Origin: Halorubrum sp. Hd13
GTDB taxonomy: Archaea; Halobacteriota; Halobacteria; Halobacteriales; Haloferacaceae
DNA length: 64,000 nt
Assembly (NCBI RefSeq): GCF_002252755.1
Contig: NZ_NHOY01000122.1
Span: 27,334 to 91,333, forward strand
Reading direction: 5' to 3'
Part shown: positions 1 to 10,100 of the stretch, piece after piece
Numbering within the stretch: the stretch's first letter is position 1
How the letters are laid out: each line of letters opens with the position of its first letter
The notes under the pieces: generated by a model
Databases searched by the model: none
What the model saw: only the letters and a program-made list of their open reading frames with translations
Told to the model about the DNA's origin: nothing
Position numbers and translations under genes: made by a program

Positions 1-119
1 CCGGGCTCGATCGGGCCGGCAATATGATCTTCATCGCGGTTTCCTACCTCGGAAGAGGGCTCAACGATCTCTCCGTCCTCGAATCTTAGTTGAGATGTGT
101 TCGGTTCATCGTCGTCCAT
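1..119 (-). CDS. Partial acidic hypothetical protein (5' end only)
   Basis: An open frame starts with ATG 24 bases after the Argonaute stop codon and runs off the left edge of the window (about 39 codons, beginning MDDDEPNTSQLRFEDGE). A GGAG motif lies nine bases upstream of the ATG. The visible part is strongly acidic, as expected for a halophile. It continues the direction of the Argonaute operon and is probably its next gene. No family can be recognised from so little sequence. Confidence 0.5.
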   Translation of the reverse strand, partial: MDDDEPNTSQLRFEDGEIVEPSSEVGNRDEDHIAGPIEP

Positions 120-142
120 TGAGTCATTCTCCGTGGTCGTGA

Positions 143-2881
143 TCAAAGAAATCCAATGTTCTTCCGAAGCCGTGACGTCGGCGGCAGGTACTCCTCCGCG
201 GCCGCTTCGCTCGCTCGGTCGGCGTAGTAGGTCGTGATTGGGAGCCGGGCGGTCGTACTTATTGCGCCGATGTGGGACTGCGAGAGCAGGTACACCTGTG
301 AGGCGAGTGTCCCGATGTCCGTGTCGCCCGCCTCTCGCTCCACCTGAATCGGTTGGGGGAGCCCTGTGTACTGGCTCGTGGCCTGTGACTCGGGTTTCCC
401 GAAAGACGAGAGGATGGCGTGTGCGTCACTCTCGTTTATTGCTGCGACCCCTTTGTCAGGGACGCTCGCTTTGCCGTTTTCAAGATCGAGGACACGTGCT
501 GGCGACTGCTTCCGAACCTCTACGATGTCGTAGGTAATCGAGAATTCGGCGAGCAGGTCTTCGACTGGGCTCAGATCCTCGTTCATGAAGCCGTCACGGT
601 GGATGACGATGTGTTCCGGATACTCTCCACGCTCTTGCTTGTAGCCGACGACCGCCTGCCGGACGATGTCCTTGAGTTTGCCCGGCGGAATCTTCTCGCC
701 CGCCTGTGGGTTCGCCGAAGTGTACCCGAGAATCGTCCCATCGTCGTAGATGCTCGTCGTCGAGGCCGCGATGTGGACGCGGTCGTCGCTGTCCTTCGGG
801 TAGCGGTGCGAGACATCGATCCCGATGAACAGGTCGGCGTCGCCGGGCATCGAGTCTTCAGCGGTGAAGGGGATGCCGCCCGCGGCCGCAATGAGTCCGA
901 GTGCGATGTTCGGGAGTGCGTTGTCATCCGCCAGCGTGTCGATGTGCGCCATCTGGCTGTCGATGTGCTTCTGCCGGAGGGCCTTCTTCACCTCGTGGTA
1001 GATGTCGCTCGGGTCGCTCGCCCCGAGGTTGAACCCGTCAGGCGGCAGGATGACGCACGCCGCAGTGTAGTCGTTCTCGTCAGGGATGTCGTAAATGAGG
1101 TCGCCGTAGATCGCGTCGGCCGTGTCGTCGATACTGTACTCGTAGCGGTCGACCTCGTCGGCCTCGGCGCCGATCCGAGAGAGCATCCGCTCGAGGTTTG
1201 TCCACCGCTCCGCGTGGGGCCCCTTGTCGGGGTGGATGATGCAGACGTTGAACTCCGAGGGCGGCTGGTAGACGGAGTTCGAGGTGATTCGCTTCGGGTG
1301 GTCTCCAGACTGACCGTCGCCGAACTGCAGGATGTCGGCGTCGGTCTCGAAGAGGCGTTCGATTGAGTACGTCTCGCTCTCCGACAGCGGTGTCGGGTCG
1401 AACGCCACGGCGGAGCCCTGAAGCGAGATCGGGTCGAGACCCTCCATGAACTCGGTGCTCCGTTCCAGACACCGCTGCCCGGACAGTCGGGTCTTCCCCT
1501 GAGTTGCCTCGTTGAACGCGGGCGCGAACGATTTGAGGTTCTCGAAGTGGGGCTGGAGGACGAGCAGCTCTTGGGGGTAGGTTTCCGTGTTGAGTCTGCC
1601 CTGCTTGGTGACCTGCACAACCCGCCGGTCTGCACGCTCGAACTCGTCGATGGTCTCCTGCGACACCTGCTTCGCGTCGCGGTGGTACTGGACGACGCTC
1701 CGGTTGCCCAGCCGACGGAGCGAGTCGGTGGCCCGTTCCGGCAGCAACTCGTCCAGATACGCTCCCTTCCCCGACTCGCGATAGGACACGTTGACCCGGA
1801 GCCCACGGTAGAGGCGCGACTGGTCGACCTCGTCGAGTCTGTAGTCCGAGATGATCTTGTGACGGAAGTCGACGAAGAGGTAGAGGCGTCCCTCCGGAGT
1901 GACCGAGAATGAGAGGTTGTATCGCTCGTGGAGCCGGAAGTTCTCCCTCTCGACGATCGGCTCCTGCGAGAGGATCTTGTGAATGCCGTGGCGTGTCCGG
2001 TAGTCGCCCTCGAGCTGGCGCTTCACCTTCGTCTCGAGGAAGTCCTTGAGGGTCTGGCGATCTTGCGGTCGTTCATAGTCGAGGCACCGCGTCTCGGGCC
2101 CCTTGAGTCGGAAGTCGTCGATGTCGATGGCACTCCCGTCGATCTCCTCGAGGGCCACCAGCGTGAGCGGTTCGACGACAGCAACTACCGGCCAGTCGTC
2201 GTGCTGGCGCGCGATCTTCCGGCGTGCCTTGTAGGTGTCGCGGAGGGCGGCCTCTTCATCGTCGGGCAGATAGCCGTTGACCGCCACCAGCTCGTACTCG
2301 TGTACCGTCAGAGAGCCCGCACGACTGGTACTCGCAAAGGCGGTCAGGGCATGCCCCGTCTGTGTGGTTGCCGGAGCGGGGACTTCAGAGAGGGCGTCAT
2401 CGATGTGATCGTCGAGCGAGGGGGACTCCGTCGTGTGGTCTGACTCCTGCTCCTTTGCGACGGCTTCCTCGGTGACGACATCGGTGGCGGTCGAATCCCC
2501 GGACGCGTCCGTTTCGGCACATTGGTTCGTCGTGTTTTTGTCCTCTGGCGGCCCGCGACTGACCTCCGTCTCCTCGGTCGCGTTCAGGTTGTAGAACACC
2601 CGTCCGCCCGACTCGTTGGTGGTAAACTGGACTTCGGTGAGGGTGTAGGTTGCGTCCTGCTCGAAGTCGAAGTCGTACACCGGTTCGGGTGTGCTATTCG
2701 CCCAGAGGGTGAGGTAGCGCGTCGTTTCTGTGTCGTCAATGTACTGCAGCTTGTGATTTCCAGAGCCCTGCTCCGGGTTGCTGTACGTGTTCTTGACCGT
2801 CACCACGACGGTGTACGTCTGATACTCCTCGAGATCGTTCCGAACGTCGGTCTCCTCCAGCAAGATGATGTCGTCAGTCAT
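143..2881 (-). CDS. ago: Full-length prokaryotic Argonaute, NgAgo-like (PIWI protein)
   Basis: A 912-residue protein resembling the Natronobacterium gregoryi Argonaute (NgAgo, 887 residues) along its length: the haloarchaeal N-terminal OB-like (repA-type) domain, the central LHERYNLS and DFRHK region, the LAAAGGIPF block and the closing NIGFL are all shared. The PIWI catalytic tetrad is intact: D689 (FIGIDVSH), E729 (QAGEKI), D763 (VIHRDGFMNED) and D888 (TTYYADRAS), corresponding to D663/E704/D738/D863 of NgAgo as I recall that sequence. Long Argonautes of this type use nucleic-acid guides to bind and cut nucleic acid, usually DNA, against plasmids or phages; activity here is inferred. An acidic low-complexity insert lies near residues 110-165. 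The start codon overlaps the DUF2797 stop by 4 bp, so the two are probably translationally coupled. It is the last well-identified gene of the operon beginning at 11566. Confidence 0.95.
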   Translation of the reverse strand: MTDDIILLEETDVRNDLEEYQTYTVVVTVKNTYSNPEQGSGNHKLQYIDDTETTRYLTLWANSTPEPVYDFDFEQDATYTLTEVQFTTNESGGRVFYNLNATEETEVSRGPPEDKNTTNQCAETDASGDSTATDVVTEEAVAKEQESDHTTESPSLDDHIDDALSEVPAPATTQTGHALTAFASTSRAGSLTVHEYELVAVNGYLPDDEEAALRDTYKARRKIARQHDDWPVVAVVEPLTLVALEEIDGSAIDIDDFRLKGPETRCLDYERPQDRQTLKDFLETKVKRQLEGDYRTRHGIHKILSQEPIVERENFRLHERYNLSFSVTPEGRLYLFVDFRHKIISDYRLDEVDQSRLYRGLRVNVSYRESGKGAYLDELLPERATDSLRRLGNRSVVQYHRDAKQVSQETIDEFERADRRVVQVTKQGRLNTETYPQELLVLQPHFENLKSFAPAFNEATQGKTRLSGQRCLERSTEFMEGLDPISLQGSAVAFDPTPLSESETYSIERLFETDADILQFGDGQSGDHPKRITSNSVYQPPSEFNVCIIHPDKGPHAERWTNLERMLSRIGAEADEVDRYEYSIDDTADAIYGDLIYDIPDENDYTAACVILPPDGFNLGASDPSDIYHEVKKALRQKHIDSQMAHIDTLADDNALPNIALGLIAAAGGIPFTAEDSMPGDADLFIGIDVSHRYPKDSDDRVHIAASTTSIYDDGTILGYTSANPQAGEKIPPGKLKDIVRQAVVGYKQERGEYPEHIVIHRDGFMNEDLSPVEDLLAEFSITYDIVEVRKQSPARVLDLENGKASVPDKGVAAINESDAHAILSSFGKPESQATSQYTGLPQPIQVEREAGDTDIGTLASQVYLLSQSHIGAISTTARLPITTYYADRASEAAAEEYLPPTSRLRKNIGFL

Positions 2882-3780
2882 GTGTTGGAATCCTCCTCGG
2901 GTACCGCGAGGTCGCCCGTCGTTTCGAGCGTGACTCGTGTCCCGGCGTGCAGCTTGGCATTGAATGTGAACGACTCGGTCGCGATGACGCTCCCCCGGAC
3001 GCCGACCACGTGACCACGCTGTCGGTCACCCTTCGACAGCTCCGAGGTTCCGGCCACGATCTCGTCAATCACCCGAGTACTCCTGTCGGGAACGGAGACA
3101 ACCCGCTCCCGGATTTCGGCCGGGCTCAGGTCGTCGAGCGTGTAGCATCCCGCGAGCCTGTCCGGGAAGTACCCCTCCGCCTCCGCGGCGGCCTCAACCA
3201 GTGCTTCGACCGGATCATCGGCGGGAACGTACCACGAGCTGTCGGCCTTCGAGGGGTACTCCTCCGCGAGGCACATCTCGACGATACCTGCCACCTTCCG
3301 GTTGTGGCACTCGCCGATGATGGCCGCGTGGGTCGCCCCCTGCTCCGCCCAGCGGGCCTGCCTGCGGTCGGCTCGGGTGATCCCGACCTTGACCAAGTCC
3401 TTGGCGACGAGGTAGACGACGAACGTGTGGGCGCACGCGTCGCGCTTATACTCCGGGTAAGGGCAATCGCTCCACGAGCACTCCGTACCCGGATTCCAGA
3501 TGCAAGGGGTCATCGGCGGAGAATCGGCACAGTCCCAGCAAACGTCCCGATCGGGATCGACATCACCGCCGCACGACGAACAGACGTGGTCGTCGTGAAC
3601 CGTGATCCGGATCTCCTCTCCGATCAGTGCGTCACAGTTGACTGGGTCGTTGAACCCGAAGAACCGCAGTGCAGGCCGACCGTTGTACCACGTGAGATGG
3701 TCTAAATGCCCATCTCGCTGGTGGGGGAAGTCCGCCGGCTGACCTCCGAACGAGTTGAGCCCAACTTGATACCCGCTCAT
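2878..3780 (-). CDS. DUF2797 protein, zinc-ribbon plus GIY-YIG-like core
   Basis: A 300-residue protein with the layout of the DUF2797 family. A zinc ribbon near residues 67-84 shows CSSC and CWDC pairs, with more Cys just after (CIW, CSW, CPY). The core around residues 120-140 reads FVVYLVAKDLVKVGIT followed by a basic R-x-x-R stretch, recalling the GIY-YIG nuclease beta-hairpin (known family resemblance; nuclease activity is inference). The C-terminal part, with RGHVVGVRGS, looks like a beta-rich nucleic-acid-binding domain. The stop overlaps the Argonaute start by 4 bp, and the start overlaps the stop of the preceding 51-codon ORF (TAATG). This is the gene most tightly coupled to the Argonaute, so it may be a partner, for example in guide processing. 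Core members of this family also occur away from Argonautes. Confidence 0.8.
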   Translation of the reverse strand: MSGYQVGLNSFGGQPADFPHQRDGHLDHLTWYNGRPALRFFGFNDPVNCDALIGEEIRITVHDDHVCSSCGGDVDPDRDVCWDCADSPPMTPCIWNPGTECSWSDCPYPEYKRDACAHTFVVYLVAKDLVKVGITRADRRQARWAEQGATHAAIIGECHNRKVAGIVEMCLAEEYPSKADSSWYVPADDPVEALVEAAAEAEGYFPDRLAGCYTLDDLSPAEIRERVVSVPDRSTRVIDEIVAGTSELSKGDRQRGHVVGVRGSVIATESFTFNAKLHAGTRVTLETTGDLAVPEEDSNT

Positions 3781-3935
3781 TATGGCCTCGAGACCTTCGG
3801 CTCCTGTAGAGTGAACAGAGGCGAGGATTCGATCGTCGATTCAGACGAAACACACGGATGTAGTTCAGGTTGCCCGGATTTCTCTAGTCCCGGGTGTGCT
3901 CCCCCAACGTCTTCATCGGCCGCGACGACCGGCAT
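3780..3935 (-). CDS. Small ORF (51 aa) bridging herA and the DUF2797 gene
   Basis: An ATG-initiated frame, beginning MPVVAADEDVGGAHPGLEKS and ending VSRP, fills the only large gap in the operon. It starts 20 bases after the herA stop and ends in a TAATG overlap with the DUF2797 start, the arrangement expected for coupled translation. The Shine-Dalgarno signal is weak and the product has no recognisable domain. It could be chance, or the relic of a longer gene. Confidence 0.4.
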   Translation of the reverse strand: MPVVAADEDVGGAHPGLEKSGQPELHPCVSSESTIESSPLFTLQEPKVSRP

Positions 3936-3955
3936 GGGGATCATTAGCCTGCTCA

Positions 3956-5815
3956 TCAGTCGTGTCTCACCACCGGGTGATTGAGGCCTCGGATCTCGAC
4001 GGGACGGACGTTCGGCGCCTTGATTACTGCCTGTCCCTGCGAGAACGTGGCGAGGTCTTCGGGCGCGTACCGGCCGGGGATCGGAACGTCCTCCGCGATC
4101 TCTTCCTCGAGTTGCAGGTAGATCCGCGTCCGGAGCTGTGACCGGATCTGGTCGTCAATGTCCGTCGGCTCCTGCGTTACCAGTGCGAGCCCGAGGTTGT
4201 ACTTGCGGCCCCGCTTGGCGATCCGGCGGAACGACTGGACAATCGAGCGGGTCTGTACTGTCGAGGTGTCGCCGAGGAACTCGTGGGCCTCGTCGAGTCC
4301 GAGCAGCAGCGGCGTGTCGGCGACGTTCGGATCGGGATCGTCCGTCGCAAGCTTGTTTTCGACGATGTAGGTCAGCATCGCCATCACGACCAGCCGCATC
4401 TCCATGTCCTCAGGGTCGCCGAGGTGGTTCACCGGGACGACCGTCACACGGCCGGGCTGGAACAGCTCGTTCGAGATGTCGGTGAGCGACTGGGTGCCGG
4501 AGTCGAACACGTCGCTGAAGTAGCCCTTGTCGACCCGACGGGTCATCCCCCGCCACATGTTCTGGTTGATGTCGTGGCGGGTCTGGAGAGCGTCCTCGTT
4601 GTCGTTGAGGTAGTCGATGAACCCGTCGTAGGTGGGCGCAGCGGCGGCGGCGAAGTAGGAGCGGATGCAATCGCGGATCGCCTCCCGCGTCGGCGGCTCG
4701 GGATCGAACGGCATGATGAGTTCGGGGTTCGAACGCACGAGTTCGAACGGGACGCCGAACTCCCGGATGTTGTTGATGGCGGGAGTGGTCTTCCCGTCAA
4801 CGACCGGCGCGAATGTCTGGAGGTCGTGCAAACCACACGCCCCCGTGTTGATTCCGCCGACCTCGATTCCCTGTCTCTCAAGACGCCGCCGGACGTCATC
4901 CGGGAGGTCGCCAGCGTTCGGATCGTCTCCGAGGCCGCTGTACTCGGCCTCGGGGTCGATGATCACCATGCCCAGCATGCGGTCTTCGGTGCCTCCATCG
5001 GTCGTCGCGATCTCGTACGTCTGGTCGGTCGCCAGCTGGCGGTACAGGTTCTTGGTGAAGTGGGTCTTCCCCGCGTCGGTCGATCCAGTCACCAACGTGT
5101 GCGTGTAGATTGCGGGCGTCGACGCGCTCCCCGTCCCGTCCGGGAGCTGGAAGGCGAGGGGGTCGTCCGGCGGATGCCGCTCGCCGCCGACTGCGAGGTG
5201 GCCGACGAACGGGCCGCTGTCAGGGAGGTTCAGGCCAGTCTGGAGGAACGCGTCGCCAGTTGCCTCGTAGATCTGCGTGAAGGGCTTTGGAACTCGGTCA
5301 ACCGTTGACCGCTCAAGGTCGTCCTCATCGGTGCCCTCCACGATGGCGATGGGGTCGAGTTCGGCAGCCTGCACGTACTGACGTTCGTCGATCGTCTCGC
5401 CGTCGATTCCCCTCCGGATGTCCGACTTGTCATCGATGTCAGCCCGCTGCTCGTAGCCGATCTCGATGACCTCCGTGAGGAGTTCGGCGTGGGCCTCGTT
5501 CTCCCGGCCCGGGTACGGAATCTGGATGTAGTCCCCGAGCCGCAGGGCGTCGCGCGTGTCGCTCCGGACGTAGCCGATGATCTGGTGATCGCCGCGGCGA
5601 ACGCTGAGTCCCTCGCTCGCCGTGACGTGTCCGAGGGAGTCGCTCGTCGCGGTCGTCCGGAGCCCGCGGGTCTCAGGCCCGCCCGCGAACTCGAGGGCGA
5701 CCGACCCATCGCCTTCCTCCTCGCCGGCCCTATTTTGCGCTGAGTCGTTTTCAGTGAGGTCGCTCATTCGGTCGACGAACTGGTCGAAGTCCTCGTCGGT
5801 GTCGCTGTCGCTCAT
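3956..5815 (-). CDS. herA: HerA-type DNA translocase/helicase
   Basis: A 619-residue HerA/FtsK-superfamily ATPase. After an acidic N-terminus comes a HAS-barrel-like beta region (about residues 65-120), then Walker A GSTDAGKT at 244-251, Walker B LLLGLDEAHEF near residue 500, and an arginine-rich segment (RRIAKRGRKYNLGLALVTQE) of the kind that carries the HerA arginine finger and sensor. HerA forms hexameric rings that drive DNA through bound NurA during end resection. The nurA stop overlaps this start by 4 bp, as in most archaeal herA-nurA pairs. Because it sits in an accessory operon with an Argonaute, it is probably a dedicated copy rather than the housekeeping one. Confidence 0.92.
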   Translation of the reverse strand: MSDSDTDEDFDQFVDRMSDLTENDSAQNRAGEEEGDGSVALEFAGGPETRGLRTTATSDSLGHVTASEGLSVRRGDHQIIGYVRSDTRDALRLGDYIQIPYPGRENEAHAELLTEVIEIGYEQRADIDDKSDIRRGIDGETIDERQYVQAAELDPIAIVEGTDEDDLERSTVDRVPKPFTQIYEATGDAFLQTGLNLPDSGPFVGHLAVGGERHPPDDPLAFQLPDGTGSASTPAIYTHTLVTGSTDAGKTHFTKNLYRQLATDQTYEIATTDGGTEDRMLGMVIIDPEAEYSGLGDDPNAGDLPDDVRRRLERQGIEVGGINTGACGLHDLQTFAPVVDGKTTPAINNIREFGVPFELVRSNPELIMPFDPEPPTREAIRDCIRSYFAAAAAPTYDGFIDYLNDNEDALQTRHDINQNMWRGMTRRVDKGYFSDVFDSGTQSLTDISNELFQPGRVTVVPVNHLGDPEDMEMRLVVMAMLTYIVENKLATDDPDPNVADTPLLLGLDEAHEFLGDTSTVQTRSIVQSFRRIAKRGRKYNLGLALVTQEPTDIDDQIRSQLRTRIYLQLEEEIAEDVPIPGRYAPEDLATFSQGQAVIKAPNVRPVEIRGLNHPVVRHD

Positions 5816-7185
5816 TGTTCGTGTGTAGTCTCGTTGGTGTCGGCAGTCTGTTCGGCGGGCGATTCGTCCATCCCCTGCTCGTCGACCTGCGCCGAGTCAT
5901 CGTCGGGGGCCACGATGTCCGGCTCTCGAGCGAGGCTCTGTCCGTTGTCGAAGCCCCACCGCCGGTCGGTGTTGTAGTCACCGACTTCCTCGGTGCCGCG
6001 GATGAGCCCCACGAGGTGCCGGCGGGCCTCACGGGAGATTCGTGCCCGGTCGTCGGCACGCTTGATTGCGAACGGGACGTCGCCGGCCTCCGCGATGTGG
6101 GCCAGCGCGAGCTGCTGGAGGCGCAACCGACTCTCCTTCGCGTCCACCAGCATCAGTGGCGCCTCAACCCGGAGGACGATGTCGTCCGGAAGTCGGACGA
6201 AGAAGAACGCCCGCCTGAAGTCGCGGGGTTCCCGCCCGTCTGGCATCTTGAACCCGGCGAGCGGTTCGAGATCAGTGCCGTAGACGCGCTGATGGGAGCG
6301 GACGAGCCACGATGTGAACGTCAGGTGGTCGGGCTCGTCGTCCGCGAGCAGGGCCGAGACGAACTGCGAGTCGTCGTCCCACGGAATCCGTGGGGCGTCT
6401 TCGACCCTCTCCGTCTTGCTGGACAGCGCCTCGACGACATCGTCCGAGCGGAGCGTCTTGGTGAACCCCAGCGTGGGCAGTCCTCGGCTTGCCAGCGTGT
6501 CGATCGCGTTGACGCGAGACTGGATGGCCGAGGCGGCGAGGCCCATCTCTTCGACCTCCTCAAACGCGATCGAGTCGTCCGGGCCGCGGCTCGTCCGAGA
6601 CATGTTGACGAACGGGAGCACGGACATCGGGTAGAGGCTCCCGTCGACGAAGAGGGGGCCGTCGATTCGCTCTGCCAGCCGCTCGCTGTGCCAGCACTCC
6701 GCGGGAACGCGTGCGGACGCGCCGACCCACTTGTCGAGTTCGCTCCGGGCCGGGGCCTCCTCGACGGGTACGAGCGTGAGGCTCACGTCGCCGTCGATCA
6801 GGTCAACCGGCGAGTCGAGGTCGTCGAACTGGGCGTGAACGGCCGCAGTCAGAGTCTCCAACTCCTCCACCTCCTCGTCGCAGTCTCCGAGGGCCCCACC
6901 ACTCGCCACGGCGGCCGACATGACCATTCCGTTGCGGAACTTCTTGGGCGGAACCGTGCTGGCGTCGATGCCGTACCAGCAGTCGAAGAGCGTCCCGTCG
7001 GCGAGGTCACCAGCCGGATCCCGGTAGACGCGCGGCGACTCGAGTGACTCGACCTCTCCACCATCGCGAGCCATGTGATCGCGGAACAGCGTCCCGGCGT
7101 CCGGGACGTCGTCGTCCCCGTCCGCATTCTCGTCGATGTAGCGGAACACTTCCTCAAGCGCCGAGACGGCGTCGTGGGACGCCAT
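5812..7185 (-). CDS. nurA: NurA-domain nuclease
   Basis: A 457-residue NurA family protein. The first catalytic aspartate motif appears as CWYGIDAST near residue 70 and the second as LFVDGSLYP near residue 175. The C-terminal part has the family's RVEAPLMLVDAKESRLRLQQ region, followed by basic residues. NurA is a manganese-dependent nuclease that works with HerA on DNA ends (family knowledge). It overlaps herA by 4 bp downstream and follows the SMC-like gene by 2 bp. The C-terminus is extended by an acidic tail of about 45 residues, which fits a cytoplasmic halophile protein. Confidence 0.88.
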   Translation of the reverse strand: MASHDAVSALEEVFRYIDENADGDDDVPDAGTLFRDHMARDGGEVESLESPRVYRDPAGDLADGTLFDCWYGIDASTVPPKKFRNGMVMSAAVASGGALGDCDEEVEELETLTAAVHAQFDDLDSPVDLIDGDVSLTLVPVEEAPARSELDKWVGASARVPAECWHSERLAERIDGPLFVDGSLYPMSVLPFVNMSRTSRGPDDSIAFEEVEEMGLAASAIQSRVNAIDTLASRGLPTLGFTKTLRSDDVVEALSSKTERVEDAPRIPWDDDSQFVSALLADDEPDHLTFTSWLVRSHQRVYGTDLEPLAGFKMPDGREPRDFRRAFFFVRLPDDIVLRVEAPLMLVDAKESRLRLQQLALAHIAEAGDVPFAIKRADDRARISREARRHLVGLIRGTEEVGDYNTDRRWGFDNGQSLAREPDIVAPDDDSAQVDEQGMDESPAEQTADTNETTHEQ

Positions 7186-7187
7186 CG

Positions 7188-10100
7188 TCAGTCACCCCCA
7201 GCCTCGGCGCTCTCAGGGTCATCGCCCACCTCGGGATCGGTTTCGACCGTCGATCCGCCGTCTCCATCGTCCATCTCGACGTGGATGCGGTGATCGGCGT
7301 CTTGGACGAGTCCCTCGTAGCGGTCGACGACGAACACCTGCGGCACGTTCCAGTCACGGATGCTGTCGACGGCCTCCTCCAGCTGGTCGATGTGCGACTC
7401 GTCGAGGTGGTTCGTCGGCTCGTCGAGGATAAACGGCGGGAGTTGGTCGTCGCGACCCTCCGCCTGATCGGCGAGGACGCGGTAGACGCCAGCCCGAAGG
7501 GCGATCGTCACGAGTACGCCCTCGCCCCCGCTCGCCTTGTGGGGATCGCGCGCCGTGTCGCTGCCACTGACCAGCCGGAGGTCGTAGTCCTCGTCGATGT
7601 CGACAGCCTCGTAGGTGCTGTTCTGGTACAGGTCGCGGAAGACCTTGTTCGTGTGATGCTTGAGGCGGTCGAGAACGCGCTCGCGCATCCGCGTCTGTAC
7701 TTCGTCGTACGTGTCGGTGATTGCCTCGAAGTCATCGAGGATGGACTTGGCCCACTGAATCCTCTCCTCAAGATCGGCCTTCTGGTCGCGCTTGTCGTGG
7801 AGCCGCTCGAGTCGATCTTCGGCCTTGGTCTTGGCATCCCGCGCGTCGTCGCGCTTCCCGCGGACGGTCTCGAGCTGCCCCTCTAAGTCGTCGACCACTC
7901 CCTCGATTTTCTCTTTCCGTTCCTGCAGTTCCTCTTCCGTCGTGTCGCCGAGTTCCTCCTCCACCTCCTCGATTTCGCCCTCGATCTCCTGCAAGTCATC
8001 GCGCTCGGATTCGAGCTGCTCACGCTTGTCGTTGCGCCGTTCGCGGTGCCCCTCTCGGTCGCTCTCCAGCGTCTCGATCTCGTTGTGCGCGTCGCGTGCC
8101 TCGCGGGCGGCGTCCCGGGCAGTCTCGACGCTGTCCAGTTCGTCCTCGGCGTCGTCGAGGGCCGTCTCGGCCTCCTCGACCGCGTCGCGGGTCTCGCCGA
8201 GTTCCGTCCGCTTGTCCGTGATGTCGCTCTCCAGCCCGTCTATCTCGCCCTCGACATCGGCGAGTTCCTCACGCGCGTCGTCGACGGCGCGTTCGGCCAC
8301 CTCGACCTTGTCGGCGGCATCTTCGACTTCGTCGATACTATCGAGCGCCGAGTCGCCGGCCTCAATTTCGTTTTCGAGGCCACCGATTTCCTCAGTCAGC
8401 GCCTCGACCTCCCCCTTCAGTTCGGCTCGCTCCTCTCGGGCCGAGTCGATGGTCGCCTCCAGTTCGGCGATTTCGGTGGTTACGTCGGCGAGAGCCCGGA
8501 AGCTAGCGGCCTCGAAGAGAGCCTCGGCGACTGCTTGCACCCGGTCGAGCTGCACCTCCGCGGTATCGAGGTCGTCCCGGGCCGCATCGGCAGCCGACCG
8601 TGCCCTGCTCTGCTCGGCTTCCAGCCGATCGATGTGGTCGCCGTAGTCGTGGATGGCCCCGATTTCGCCCCCGTCGAGCGGCCACTCCCCGTCAGCGAGC
8701 GACCGGAGATCCTCGACGCGTGCCGTCGTTCGGCCTACCGTTTCACGTGCGTCGGCGAGGTCTTCGGCCGCCCCACGGTGGTCGTCGAGCGCGGCCTCGA
8801 GTTCGTCCGGCAGCCGCCCGGTGAACACCGTATCGATGTCCTCGGCGGTGACTGAGAATCCGAGGCTCGATGCCGCCTCGTCGGCGCGTTCAACGGCCGC
8901 CTCGAACGCCGCCTCGGGATCGTCCACGTCGCCCTCCAGACTCTGGCGGATGTCCTCGTGCCGCTCGCGGGCGTCGGCCAGCTCGTCCTCGGCGTCGCTG
9001 ATCTCGTCCGCAAGGCGCGACCTGCGATCGCGCTTGGTCTCCCGCTCCGTCTGGAAGTCGGACTTCTCGTCCCGGAGGTCGTCCATGCGGTCGCGGACTG
9101 CCTCCTCCGGTTCATCGACCTCGTCCGGCGTGACATCGAGGTAGTCCCGGAGCACCTCGTCACGCTCGGTGCGACGCTGTTCAAGCGTCGTCTCGGCGTC
9201 CTCGAGCGCCCGTTCTGCATCTTCGACCTCCGCTTCGCGGGCCTCACGACGTGACTCGGCGTCGTGGAGTTCGTCCCGTAGGCCATCGAGTTCCTCCTTC
9301 AGCCGGTCGACCTCGTCCTCTGCGCTCTCGACGCTGGCACGCTCCTGCTCGACGGTGCTGCTGATGTCGTCGTACTCGTCCTCGTAATGGTCGACGGCCT
9401 TGCGGGCCGCCTGTTCGTCGGTCAGGTCGAAGTCGTCGGCCTCCTCGTCAAGGTCGGCGATGCGGTCTTGGTTTTCCTCGATGTCCTCGTCGCATCGCTC
9501 GATCTCCTCCTCCAGCCCCTCGATGTCCGACTGGAGGTCGTCGATGGTGCTTTCGACCTCGTCACGCCGGCTCGTCAAGTCGTCCAACTCCGACTGGCGA
9601 TCGCGGTGCTCGTCGATGTCGTCCTCGATGTCTCGGAGTCGCTCGCGGGCCTCCTCGATCCCCCCTTCCAGTTCCTCAATGCGACCCTCGAGATCCTCGA
9701 TCTCCTCTGTCTTCGCCTGCAGGGTCGCCTTCGGGTCGTCTGCCTCGAGATCCTCGATGTCGTCGCGGACGGTCGAAAGTTGCGACCGTTTGTCCTCCAG
9801 CCAGTCCTCGACCGGCTTCGACACCTCGTTGATGTCCTCCTCGTAGTCGTCGGGCGCGGTCAAACCGAGCAAGTTGTCGAGAATCTCCTCGCGGTCGCCC
9901 GGAGAGGCCTCAATCAGACGGTTCAGCTCCGTCTGCTGGGCGTAGGTACTGTTGGCGAACGCCTCGTAGTTCATCCCCAACAGCTGGGTGACCTTCTCCT
10001 CGATCTCCGTCGACTTCTCCGAGTAGGTCTCGCCGGTCTCGAGGTTGGTCATCTCGGCGCTGGCCCTCGCCCCGCCGTCGCTTTTCCGGTCGACGTCCAC

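Noticed and set aside
5815..7047. 410-codon plus-strand frame over nurA
   Set aside because: Shadow of nurA; no domain and no plausible start context.
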